Assembly (NCBI RefSeq): GCF_002531935.1
Contig: NZ_NWSV01000021.1
Coordinates: 1-64,000 of the forward strand
Length of the DNA stretch: 64,000 bases
Reading direction: 5' to 3'
Source of the DNA: Rhizobium chutanense
GTDB taxonomy: Bacteria > Pseudomonadota > Alphaproteobacteria > Rhizobiales > Rhizobiaceae
The notes below the pieces were generated by a model. The model was not told the DNA's origin, did no database searches, and saw nothing but the letters and a program-made list of their open reading frames with translations. The position numbers and the translations under genes were made by a program. Positions 1 to 7,749 of this stretch are shown piece by piece; position 1 is the first letter of the stretch, and each line of letters opens with the position of its first letter.

Positions 1-461
1 TTTACCTCAATCGCAATCGTCGAAGACTTCGCCTTTTCGAACGGTGAATTACCTCGGAACCAAGCGTTGACCTTCTCGGTCGACGGATCGGAGGTGCGAA
101 GAAGCGCATAGGTGCGGTCGATATATTGCTTCTGCACCACCGCATCCGGCGTGATCGAGCGAAAGCTGGTGACGAAATTGCCGAGTGTGGCGCGAACCAC
201 GCGGACATCGGCATATTCGATCTGTTCCGGGAAGCCCGCCGTGACCGCCGTCCCTAGCTTGTCGACCTCAACGATATAAGGCACGAGCTTGACCTGCGTG
301 CTCAGGTACATCGCGTAGCTGAAGCCGATGACGGCCATCGCCAAGCCGAGAATGCCGACGATCCGCCATGCGGAAGCAGCCTTCACATAGGTGCCGTAGC
401 GCTCGTTCCATTCCTGACGGGCGGCAAGATACGGATTATCAGGGGCGCGGTTCGCTGCCAT
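1..461 (-). CDS. trbF: TrbF, conjugal transfer protein (VirB8-like), 3' end outside window
   Basis: The minus-strand frame opens with ATG at 461 and stays open to the window edge (about 153 codons), so only the N-terminal part is present. The protein begins MAANRAPDNPYLAARQEWNE and has one membrane segment at about residues 34-52, then a periplasmic region reading VKLVPYIVEVDKLG. This is the layout of TrbF/VirB8, a bitopic inner-membrane scaffold of the type IV secretion channel. It follows trbL by 20 bp as in Ti-plasmid trb operons, and trbG, H and I would be expected beyond the window. The call rests on the order and this N-terminal signature. Confidence 0.88.
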   Translation of the reverse strand, partial: MAANRAPDNPYLAARQEWNERYGTYVKAASAWRIVGILGLAMAVIGFSYAMYLSTQVKLVPYIVEVDKLGTAVTAGFPEQIEYADVRVVRATLGNFVTSFRSITPDAVVQKQYIDRTYALLRTSDPSTEKVNAWFRGNSPFEKAKSSTIAIEV

Positions 462-481
462 TTATTCTTCCCTTGTCTCGA

Positions 482-1663
482 TTACGGTGTGTCGTTGCGT
501 TCCGGAGGAGGCTTCGGTCCGCTATGACCGCTGCGCTGTTCATCGAGCTTGGCGTTGGCCAGTCCAAGAATGGACCCCGCATAGGCACCGGGAGAGCCGA
601 TTGCCTTTTCCTTGACGGCCGATCCGGCTGCTTGCGCGCCGGAACTGAAGCTTGCGCCTATTCCCCGCAGGGCAGCACCGGCGACGGATGAACCGCCGGC
701 GCGTGCGGCTTGGGCCGCCGCAAAACCCGCGCCGGCAGCGCCGGCGGCGAGGAAGCCGGCGCCTGCGGCGAATGACGCCGCCTGTCCGCCGTGGCGGATC
801 GCTTCCATGCCACCGGTGACGGAGGCACCCTGCACGACACCCTGGATAATGTTCGGCACATACATGGCGATGATGAAGACCACGACGGAAATACCGGCGA
901 TGGCCAAGGTGGTGACAAACTGGTCGGAGGATGCCGTCGGAGCATTGGCCAGACCCAATAGGACCTGTGACCCAATCTTTGCGATCATCACCAGCGCCAT
1001 CAGTTTCATGCCGACGCCGAAGGCGTAGACAAGATAGCGAACAGCAAAGTCTTTGGTGAAGGAGGAACCGCCCAGGCCGAGCATGATCATGCCGGCGAGC
1101 AGGCCGACATACATCTCAACCATCACCGAAACAAAAATCGCCGCAACCAGTGAAAAGCAGATGACGACGACACCCATTGCCAGCACCGCGGCAATCGCCA
1201 GCGTATTGTCCTCGAATACGCCGAACTGCGCCTGTTGCGACATTTGCGAGGCGACGCGGATGCCGGCATCGAACACTTCAGCGGGCGAGGCTGAACCGCC
1301 GCCGGCACCAATCTGGAAAAGACTATCGACCACCGCCCGGGCAAAGGTCGGACCTTGGGTCAGAACGAATGCGAAGAACCCGACGAACATGATCCGCCGC
1401 ACCAGCTCCGCAAACCAGCTATCCAGCGAGGCTGACTGAATCGCCAGCCAGACGGCGGCAATGCCGATCTCGATCGTTGCGAGGATCCAGAACAGGGATT
1501 TCGCCGCATCCATGATGGTGGTCTCCCAGCCCTTCGCGGCGGAGGAGACCTGGTTTTCCAGTTCCGTGAGGACCTGCCCCTCCTGCGCAAATGCGGGAGC
1601 AGCATAGGCGAGGAAGAACAGACCAGTTATCAGGAGTGAACGTGCGACAGCGGGCTTCACCAT
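482..1663 (-). CDS. trbL: TrbL, polytopic conjugal transfer protein (VirB6-like)
   Basis: A 393-residue inner-membrane protein with an N-terminal signal-like segment (LLITGLFFLAYAAPAFA), five or six further hydrophobic segments to about residue 270, and an Ala/Gly-rich polar C-terminal tail ending in a proline-rich stretch. This matches the TrbL/VirB6 family, the polytopic part of the mating-pair-formation channel through which DNA crosses the inner membrane. The start at 1663 overlaps the trbK stop by 7 bp, consistent with translational coupling. The order trbJ-K-L-F supports the name. Confidence 0.92.
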   Translation of the reverse strand: MVKPAVARSLLITGLFFLAYAAPAFAQEGQVLTELENQVSSAAKGWETTIMDAAKSLFWILATIEIGIAAVWLAIQSASLDSWFAELVRRIMFVGFFAFVLTQGPTFARAVVDSLFQIGAGGGSASPAEVFDAGIRVASQMSQQAQFGVFEDNTLAIAAVLAMGVVVICFSLVAAIFVSVMVEMYVGLLAGMIMLGLGGSSFTKDFAVRYLVYAFGVGMKLMALVMIAKIGSQVLLGLANAPTASSDQFVTTLAIAGISVVVFIIAMYVPNIIQGVVQGASVTGGMEAIRHGGQAASFAAGAGFLAAGAAGAGFAAAQAARAGGSSVAGAALRGIGASFSSGAQAAGSAVKEKAIGSPGAYAGSILGLANAKLDEQRSGHSGPKPPPERNDTP

Positions 1664-1857
1664 CTCGGGCGCATCTCCTGACCATCCTTGATCGGCGGCA
1701 GCTCCTTATTCGAGCCGAAGAACTTCTCCCGGGCTGAGCGCTGCTCCTCGGTAAGCGCAGGTTTTCCGCCGTCGCTGGATTTGACGATCAGCACTGTGGC
1801 CGCAGCGGATGCCGCGGCGACAGCAAGCGCCAAGGCAATCAGGACGGAGCGGCTCAC
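1657..1857 (-). CDS. trbK: TrbK, small entry-exclusion-type protein
   Basis: A 66-residue protein with one N-terminal hydrophobic segment (residues 4-26) and a charged tail. TrbK of IncP and Ti plasmids is the small membrane protein tied to entry exclusion, which stops a cell from receiving a plasmid it already has. It lies between trbJ and trbL, the usual place, and its ATG overlaps the trbJ stop in an ATGA. Its last residues (REKFF, then GQEMRPRW) closely resemble the C-terminus of TrbJ just upstream. Identity rests on position, size and topology. Confidence 0.85.
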   Translation of the reverse strand: MSRSVLIALALAVAAASAAATVLIVKSSDGGKPALTEEQRSAREKFFGSNKELPPIKDGQEMRPRW

Positions 1858-2654
1858 CAGCGCGGCTCCATTTTCTGACCTTCCGGAACGCTCTTGACCT
1901 CGGCATTGAAGAATTTCTCCCGCCGGGCCTGCGCCAGGTCCTTGTCGGTCTGTTCCGTCTGCAGCCAGGTTCCCATCATCGTCATCTGTTGGGAGACGAG
2001 ACCGCGAAGCTTCTGCATCTGTGCGACTTGCTGGGCGGCGATCTCGTGCCCGACCTGCAAAGCCTTCATCTGCCCGTCCGCCGTTTCGGACATCGACCGC
2101 AGCGAGGACATCGTGTCTTCCTCGCTATCGAACTGGTCGGCCGTGAGGCTCGCCGCTTTCAGCGAGCTGGCGATGGTGTCACGGTTGGTGTTCGACCAGG
2201 ATTGATAGGTCGAGGAGAACGTCGTTTTATCAGGCAAGTTAGTCTTGAGATCGGCGTAGCTCTGAAAGCGCTGCTGAAGAACGTCGTCAGCGTTGCCCAT
2301 CGAAAATGAGATACTCTGACCCTGGTCGACGATACTGCGCAGCTGGTTGAGATCGCTTTCGACCTGCCCCCAGACATGATCGGGTAGCTGCGAGGTGTTT
2401 TGCAGCATGTTCTCGTAGATCTTGAGCTGATTCTGGATCTGCTCCGCAAGCTGGCTGATCTGCGTCAACTGATTGTCGACCTGGATGCCGGAGCTCTTCA
2501 TGAGGTCCACGAGTTGCGCATTGTTGGCGAGTTGCGTCCATTCTGTCGCGGCGCCGGTGGCTGTGCCGGCTTGCACTGAGCCTGCAGCTCCGATCGTGAG
2601 AGCCGCGGCCGCTGCCAAGCAGGCGATCCATCTATTTGAGTAGCGATGCGGCAT
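1854..2654 (-). CDS. trbJ: TrbJ, conjugal transfer protein (VirB5-like)
   Basis: The start was set at ATG 2654 (MPHRYSNRWIAC) because AGGAG lies just upstream; a longer reading frame to 2702 has no such site and would run deeper into trbE. The 266-residue product has a signal peptide ending near SVQAG and a long Gln-rich helical body (repeated QLAEQIQNQ-type segments). That is typical of TrbJ/VirB5, a periplasmic minor pilus component. The start lies inside the last codons of trbE, so translation is probably coupled. The C-terminus ends REKFF...GQKMEPRW, echoing TrbK. Confidence 0.9.
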   Translation of the reverse strand: MPHRYSNRWIACLAAAAALTIGAAGSVQAGTATGAATEWTQLANNAQLVDLMKSSGIQVDNQLTQISQLAEQIQNQLKIYENMLQNTSQLPDHVWGQVESDLNQLRSIVDQGQSISFSMGNADDVLQQRFQSYADLKTNLPDKTTFSSTYQSWSNTNRDTIASSLKAASLTADQFDSEEDTMSSLRSMSETADGQMKALQVGHEIAAQQVAQMQKLRGLVSQQMTMMGTWLQTEQTDKDLAQARREKFFNAEVKSVPEGQKMEPRW

Positions 2655-5082
2655 CGTGAACTCCTCTCGTTTCAAGCCAGTGGATCGGCCAGTCGCGGCC
2701 ATGTTCGGATTTCAGCGCGCGGATGCGCTTGAGGTCGTCCTTGCCCGACGCGCCGACAAAGCTCAGCGCGACCGGCCCAAGCGACATGTCGAAGAGCCGC
2801 CGGCCTTCCGGCGTGGCGACGTAGTATTCGCGTTTGGGGCTTGCGTTCGCGACGATCTCGATCTGGCGCTCGTTGAACCCTATTCGCTCATAAAATTCCC
2901 GCGTTCCCGGCTCGCGAGCGGCGCCATTCGGGAGGCAAATCTTGGTCGGGCAGGATTCCTTCAGCACGTCGATAATCCCGGACCGTTCGGCATCAGAGAT
3001 CGATTGGGTCGCGAGAACGACCGCGCAATTCGCCTTGCGCAACACCTTGAGCCATTCCCTGATCTTGCTGCGGAAAACCGGGTGGCCAAGCATCAGCCAC
3101 GCCTCGTCGAGGACGATCAGGCTGGGCGACCCATCCAAACGCTTCTCGATCCGTCGGAACAGATAGGTCAGCACTGGCACGAGATTGCGCTCACCCATGT
3201 TCATCAGCTGCTCGATCTCGAAGGTCTGGAAGGCGCCGAGTGTGAGGCCGTCCTCTTCCGCATCCAGGAGCTGGCCCATCGGGCCATCGACGGTGTAGTG
3301 ATGCAGCGCGTCCTTGATCTCGCGCAGCTGCACGCCGCTGACGAAATCCGAGAGCGAGCGGCCGGAGGCGCTCGCCATCAGCCCGATCTGCCGAGAAATG
3401 GCGTTGCGATGATCGGGGGTTATGGTTACGCCCTGCAGACCGACCAGCATCTCGATCCACTCGGTCGCCCAAGCCCGGTCGGCATCACTTTTGAGATCAG
3501 AGAGCGGGCAGAAGGCCAAGGCCCTCCCCTCTTCCGGATTGTCGCCGCCGATCTCATAGTGATCACCACCGGCTGCGAGCGTCAGGGGCAGAAGTGAACT
3601 GCCTTTGTCAAAGGCGAAGATCTGCGCTTTTTTGTACCGGCGAAACTGTGCGGCGATCAGGGCAAGCAGCGTCGATTTGCCCGAACCGGTCGGCCCGAAG
3701 ATAAGGCAATGACCCACGTCATCGACGTGCAGGTTTAGGCGGAACGCTGTCGAGCCGGTCGCAACCTGCATCAGGGGCGGGGAATTCGCCGGGTAAAAGG
3801 GGCATGGCGCGACTGGGTTTCCGGCCCAGACCGAGTTCAGCGGAATCAAGTCGGCGAGATTGCTGGTGTTGATCAGCGGCTCACGGATGTTGCAATACCA
3901 GTTTCCCGGCAAGCTGCCGAGATAGGCATCGGTGGCGTTCAGCGTTTCGATCCGCGCCCCAAAGCCTTCCGCCTGGATCAGCCGCCGGATCGCTTCGGCC
4001 TTCTCCTGCAGGGCTTCGCGATCGTTGTCGAATAACACGACGACCGGTGTGTAATATCCATAGGCAACCAGCTGCGATGAGGCCTGCGCGATGGCGTCCT
4101 CGGTCTCGGCGACCATGGTCATCGCGTCCTGGTCGACGGATCGACTTTGTGTCTGAAATATCTGGTCGAAGAACGGCCGGACCTTCTGCTGCCATTTCTT
4201 GCGTGTGCGTTCGAGCTTCTGTCGGGCCTCCTCGGCATCAAGGAAGATGAAACGTGACGACCACCGATAGGTGAGCGGCATCAGGTCAAGACTGTTCAGA
4301 ATGCCCGGCCAGCTTTCAGCCGGCAGACCGTCGATCGCGACGACGCCGAGAAAGCGATTTTCGACCTTCGGCGTCAGTCCGTGTTCAAGCTCCGCCGTGG
4401 CGATCCAGTCGAGATACATCGGAACATCGGGAAGCCTGATTGGATGGTTCTCGCCGGTAATGCAGAAGCGGGCGAACTGAAGCAGTTCGTCATATCGGGC
4501 AATTCGCTCCCCTCCCCTTTCGACCGTTTCTCGGGTTTCCATTCGCCGGATCGAAAGTGTGTTGGCAAAATACTGCTCAAGCTCTCGCACCGCGTTCTTG
4601 AACACGAAGAGCACCGTGTCGGCGTAGGATTTCTTCCGGCTCTCCTCGTCCGAATAGATGTATTTGCTGAGCGCAGTTTTCTTGGATTCAAGCGGCCGGT
4701 AGGTCAGGATCAGCGCATGCTTGCTCTCGAAATGCCCCTGCTCGCGGGCAAAATGCGCCCGACGCTCGGCATCGATTGCGCGGGTGACCGGGTCGGGGAA
4801 ATGGCAACGCTCTTTTGATGGATAGTCGACCGTCGGAATGCGGATGGCGTCGACCTGGATCATCCAACCGCTTCCAAGCCGCGACAGAATGGTGTTGATC
4901 TGCCTCGACAGTTCGTTGCGCTCGAGGTCGGTCGCACTTTCAGAATCCGGACCGGCGAAATACCAGCCGGCCATCAGGCTGCCGTCCTTCAAGAGAAGGA
5001 CACCATTGTCGACAAGGCCGGCATAGGGAACGAGATCGGCAAAGGATGGGCCGGTCACCCGGAACCGCTTGAGAGCTACCAT
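2632..5082 (-). CDS. trbE: TrbE, conjugation ATPase (VirB4 family)
   Basis: An 816-residue cytoplasmic ATPase that powers assembly of the type IV secretion machine. Visible motifs are Walker A (GPTGSGKST, in the middle of the protein), Walker B (SLIVLDEAW) and the VVLATQS motif after it, all typical of VirB4/CagE/TrbE proteins. The length equals that of Ti TrbE proteins. The gene starts 11 bp after trbD and its end overlaps the trbJ start, so it is expressed as part of the trb operon. No frame break was seen. Confidence 0.95.
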   Translation of the reverse strand: MVALKRFRVTGPSFADLVPYAGLVDNGVLLLKDGSLMAGWYFAGPDSESATDLERNELSRQINTILSRLGSGWMIQVDAIRIPTVDYPSKERCHFPDPVTRAIDAERRAHFAREQGHFESKHALILTYRPLESKKTALSKYIYSDEESRKKSYADTVLFVFKNAVRELEQYFANTLSIRRMETRETVERGGERIARYDELLQFARFCITGENHPIRLPDVPMYLDWIATAELEHGLTPKVENRFLGVVAIDGLPAESWPGILNSLDLMPLTYRWSSRFIFLDAEEARQKLERTRKKWQQKVRPFFDQIFQTQSRSVDQDAMTMVAETEDAIAQASSQLVAYGYYTPVVVLFDNDREALQEKAEAIRRLIQAEGFGARIETLNATDAYLGSLPGNWYCNIREPLINTSNLADLIPLNSVWAGNPVAPCPFYPANSPPLMQVATGSTAFRLNLHVDDVGHCLIFGPTGSGKSTLLALIAAQFRRYKKAQIFAFDKGSSLLPLTLAAGGDHYEIGGDNPEEGRALAFCPLSDLKSDADRAWATEWIEMLVGLQGVTITPDHRNAISRQIGLMASASGRSLSDFVSGVQLREIKDALHHYTVDGPMGQLLDAEEDGLTLGAFQTFEIEQLMNMGERNLVPVLTYLFRRIEKRLDGSPSLIVLDEAWLMLGHPVFRSKIREWLKVLRKANCAVVLATQSISDAERSGIIDVLKESCPTKICLPNGAAREPGTREFYERIGFNERQIEIVANASPKREYYVATPEGRRLFDMSLGPVALSFVGASGKDDLKRIRALKSEHGRDWPIHWLETRGVHDAASLLK

Positions 5083-5092
5083 GGTCGTCTCC

Positions 5093-5392
5093 TCAATACC
5101 GGCGCCACGGCGACGTGGTCGCCTTGTAGGTGGGCTTGTAGGAAATGTGCCTGATATAGACCTGCCGCATGAACGGGTCGGACTTCGCCATCATCCTGAG
5201 AAGCCCGACGATCACGATCCAGACGGCGATCCCGAAGAGCGCTGAATAAACGGTCAACACCACGAAGATCAGGATGACGGCAGCGAGACCGGTTAGCAGC
5301 ACCAGTTCCCTGTCGGCGCCCATCAGCAGGTTCGGTCGCGAAAGTGCGCGGTGGATGCGGTTACGCCGCAGGTCGGCGAGGGACTCAGCCAT
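5093..5392 (-). CDS. trbD: TrbD, conjugal transfer protein (VirB3-like)
   Basis: A 99-residue protein with two adjacent hydrophobic segments (about residues 30-66) and a basic N-terminus (RRNRIHRALSRPNLLMGADR) typical of TrbD/VirB3. The start at 5392 is preferred over the upstream in-frame codon at 5434 because GGAGAGG precedes it and this gives the family length. It overlaps the trbC stop by 8 bp. VirB3-type proteins link the VirB4 ATPase to the inner membrane, which fits trbE lying directly downstream. Confidence 0.9.
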   Translation of the reverse strand: MAESLADLRRNRIHRALSRPNLLMGADRELVLLTGLAAVILIFVVLTVYSALFGIAVWIVIVGLLRMMAKSDPFMRQVYIRHISYKPTYKATTSPWRRY

Positions 5393-5768
5393 GAATGCCC
5401 TCTCCTCTTCCGTTCGAGCCAATTGACGTGACATGCTCGTCTGTCAGCCCTATCGAGGCGCCGGTTGCGCCGAACAGGCCGACGATGTTGGTGGCGCCGA
5501 GCAGGATGCCGGCGACGAGAACGACATAGACAAGCCGCCGGGCGAAATCGTTCAGCTCACCGCCGAAGATGAGCATGCCGCCAGCGATGGCGACTGCTGC
5601 AAGTGCGATTGCGCCCGCAACCGGGCCGGTGATCGACTCCTGGATTTGCTGCAACGGTCCTTCCCATGGAAGACTGCCGCCAGAAGTGGCGAGCGCGGGG
5701 GCGACCGAGGCAAATACGATGGGCGCCGCAAGGAGCGCGATGGCGATGAGGGCATGCTTACGCGACAT
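5385..5768 (-). CDS. trbC: TrbC, conjugal pilin (VirB2-like)
   Basis: The start at 5768 (MSRKHALIAIALLAAPIVF) has AGGAG seven bases upstream and gives 127 residues. The protein has a cleavable signal ending around ALATSGG, and two hydrophobic helices separated by a short polar loop, which is the architecture of the T-pilus subunits TrbC/VirB2. The mature pilin of this family is cyclised by TraF in RP4 and pTi; whether that happens here cannot be seen. The gene overlaps the end of trbB by 11 bp. Confidence 0.92.
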   Translation of the reverse strand: MSRKHALIAIALLAAPIVFASVAPALATSGGSLPWEGPLQQIQESITGPVAGAIALAAVAIAGGMLIFGGELNDFARRLVYVVLVAGILLGATNIVGLFGATGASIGLTDEHVTSIGSNGRGEGIHG

Positions 5769-6735
5769 GGCGCGTCTCCTGTTCTTCCGTGAGCTGATCG
5801 GATTCGGTCTCGTATTGGCCATTGACGAACCGCTCGACCTGGATGACGTCGCGAACCCGCCGTCCGCGCGACGTCCGTTCGATCGAGATGATCAGGTCCA
5901 CGGCCTCTCCGATCACCTCGTGCATCGGTTGCTGGCTTGCCTCAGCCGTCAGCTGTTCAAGACGGCGCAGCGCCGACATGGCCGTGTTCGAGTGAATGGT
6001 CGCCACGCCACCGGGATGACCGGTGTTCCAGGCCTTGAGCAACGTCAGGGCGGCGCCGTCCCGGACTTCGCCGACGACGATCCTGTCGGGACGCAGTCGC
6101 ATGGTGCTCTTCAAGAGCCGCGCCATGTCGACGGTATCGCTGGTATGGAGGAGAACGGCGTTCTCGGCAGTGCATTGGATTTCGGCGGTGTCCTCGAGAA
6201 TGACGAGGCGATCGTCCGGGGCGGATTTGACGATCTCGTCGATCACGGCATTCGCAAGCGTCGTCTTGCCCGAGCCCGTTCCCCCGGAAATGATGATATT
6301 GAGCCTCGCGGAAATCGCGCTGCGGATCGTCGCGGCCTGAAATTCGGTCATCACGCCGGTCCGGACGTAGTCTTCGAGCGGAATGAGGCGTGATGCCCTG
6401 CGCCGGATCGTGAAAGCAGGCCTGGCGACCACGGGAGGCAACAGTCCCTCGAAGCGGTGACCGCCGATCGGCAACTCGCCAGAAATGATCGGCTGTTCGG
6501 TGTCGACTTCGGACTGAAGCGCGTGCGCTACCGTGCCGATCACCATTTCGGCTGCGGCCGAGGACATTTCGCCAGCGGGCGCAACGCCATGTCCGAGGCG
6601 TTCGATGAATAGCTTTCCATCCGGATTGAGCATGATCTCGACGACTGTTGCATCGTCCAGCGCCACGCAGAGCTGGTCACCGAGCGCTTCCTGAAGTTTG
6701 CGGACAAGCCGGGGATGAGAGCGAAGCTGGTTCAC
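5758..6735 (-). CDS. trbB: TrbB, conjugation ATPase (VirB11 family)
   Basis: A 325-residue hexameric secretion ATPase. The GTG start at 6735 (read MNQLRSHPRLVRKLQ) has AAGGAG upstream; the longer frame to 6819 would run back into traI. Visible motifs are Walker A (GGTGSGKTTLANAV), an Asp box (LVILEDTAEIQC) and Walker B (RIVVGEVRDGAALTLLKAWN) followed by TGHPGG and a His box, all hallmarks of VirB11/PulE ATPases. It is the first trb gene, 10 bp after traI. Confidence 0.95.
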   Translation of the reverse strand: MNQLRSHPRLVRKLQEALGDQLCVALDDATVVEIMLNPDGKLFIERLGHGVAPAGEMSSAAAEMVIGTVAHALQSEVDTEQPIISGELPIGGHRFEGLLPPVVARPAFTIRRRASRLIPLEDYVRTGVMTEFQAATIRSAISARLNIIISGGTGSGKTTLANAVIDEIVKSAPDDRLVILEDTAEIQCTAENAVLLHTSDTVDMARLLKSTMRLRPDRIVVGEVRDGAALTLLKAWNTGHPGGVATIHSNTAMSALRRLEQLTAEASQQPMHEVIGEAVDLIISIERTSRGRRVRDVIQVERFVNGQYETESDQLTEEQETRHVA

Positions 6736-6745
6736 GGATTTCTCC

Positions 6746-7369
6746 TTACGCTGCCTGGCTGAGAGGGGTGATTTGGGAGTGGTAGTTGGAGGGTCGGAGC
6801 TGCTGGAACGTGCCGTCATCGGCAGGCAGGATGCCCGCCACGGCCATCGTCACACCGATCTTCTTGGGTTCGCCTAACCGCTGCAATGGCCATCCAACGC
6901 GCGCGAGAATTCGCTCAAAGCGCAGGTCGGTCACCGTGACGATCTCCGTGAAGCCGTTCGCCACGCACCACTCTATGATGCCTGCGAACATGGTCAGGGT
7001 CGCCTCATGCACCGCGCCGTCTCCCCTACCCTCTCCGAGGGTCGTATCGACGCAGAAGCGAGAACTCTCGATCATCGCGGCATGGCCGTTGAGTTGACCG
7101 CCGGGGAGAAGCGACGGGAAAACATCTGCCACCATTGTCGGACCAAGCGTAGGCAGGAGCCTCGCGCACCCGGCCAGTTGGCCGGTCTCTGCGACGGCGA
7201 GAACATAGGTTGGTCGAAGCGCGTCGAAACTATCCGACTCACATCCCGCCGTCACGTCGACTTCCCAACCCAGGCGATCGGAAAAGACCCGCGCCCGAAG
7301 CTGGTAGTGTGTGTGGAGGAGGTGCGCCTCTTGGATCGTCTGGGCCGTTGAGAGGGCGAGAACCCGCAT
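6746..7369 (-). CDS. traI: TraI, acyl-homoserine-lactone synthase (LuxI family)
   Basis: A 207-residue LuxI-type autoinducer synthase. The conserved N-terminal residues of the family are present (R26, F29, W34 and the Asp/Glu cluster in SDRLGWEVDV), as are R and E in the IESSRFCVD block. In Ti-type plasmids TraI makes 3-oxo-C8-HSL, which activates TraR and turns on conjugation at high donor density; the acyl chain made here cannot be read from sequence. It heads the trb operon, which is the Ti arrangement. A TraR/TraM pair is not in the window. A lux-box-like palindrome sits about 60 bp upstream. Confidence 0.95.
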   Translation of the reverse strand: MRVLALSTAQTIQEAHLLHTHYQLRARVFSDRLGWEVDVTAGCESDSFDALRPTYVLAVAETGQLAGCARLLPTLGPTMVADVFPSLLPGGQLNGHAAMIESSRFCVDTTLGEGRGDGAVHEATLTMFAGIIEWCVANGFTEIVTVTDLRFERILARVGWPLQRLGEPKKIGVTMAVAGILPADDGTFQQLRPSNYHSQITPLSQAA

Positions 7370-7429
7370 GTATTTCTCCGTCGTTGTTAGACGGCGGAGA
7401 AATCAGCACAGATCTGGATGGGCGGGCAG

Positions 7430-7445
7430 TTGTAGGATCCTACAA
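7430..7445. promoter_or_regulatory. LuxR-type operator, perfect 16-bp palindrome
   Basis: TTGTAGGATCCTACAA is a perfect palindrome. Thirteen of the 14 central bases equal the Vibrio fischeri lux box core TGTAGGATCGTACA. It lies 61-76 bp upstream of the traI start, suited to activation by a TraR-like regulator. It differs from the classic Ti tra box (GTGCAGATCTGCAC). Confidence 0.65.
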
Positions 7446-7529
7446 ACTGGTTCGAGGTGAGTCGCGGAGCTTGCTCCCCGTTGCGGGTCGCGAAATTCCT
7501 GTGTTCGACATCGGTGCGTCAGGCGGGCG

Positions 7530-7545
7530 TTGTAGGATTCACAGT
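7530..7545. promoter_or_regulatory. Second lux-box-like half-conserved operator
   Basis: The left half TTGTAGGAT is identical to the 7430 site and the flank GCGGGC is also shared, while the right half (TCACAG) is degenerate. The spacing between the two sites is exactly 100 bp. It lies about 205 bp upstream of repA and could be the weaker, repA-facing site. Confidence 0.45.
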
Positions 7546-7749
7546 AGATCATACAGCGAACAAATCGGCGCGTTGAGGCCCTTAACTATCAGTAAATGTT
7601 GCAAAAAGCTTTTTTCGGGGTGCGCTTTTCGATTGCGCCGTTAATAGTCCGTTAACTTTAAATTTCTTGCAAAGCTCAGTGGAATCGGGTGTCCTATCCA
7701 CGGTAAAACGCTGTGTTTACGAAAATTTCCGTGTGTACGAGAGGACGTC

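Larger units (their letters stand above)
7370..7749. promoter_or_regulatory. Divergent traI / repA control region
   Basis: This 380-bp gap without a gene separates the leftward traI-trb operon from the rightward repABC operon. It holds two lux-box-like operators about 100 bp apart, a CAGATCTG palindrome at 7404-7411 resembling the core of Ti tra boxes, an inverted repeat GTTAA-N7-TTAAC at 7640-7656, and an AT-rich stretch before the GTG of repA. In pTiR10 the same region carries tra boxes by which TraR raises both transfer and plasmid copy number. The same logic is inferred here. Confidence 0.7.

Noticed and set aside
7640..7656. GTTAA-N7-TTAAC repeat as a fourth parS
   Set aside because: It is 17 bp and lacks the central GC of GTT-N4-GC-N4-AAC, so it is noted only as a possible operator in the repA control region.
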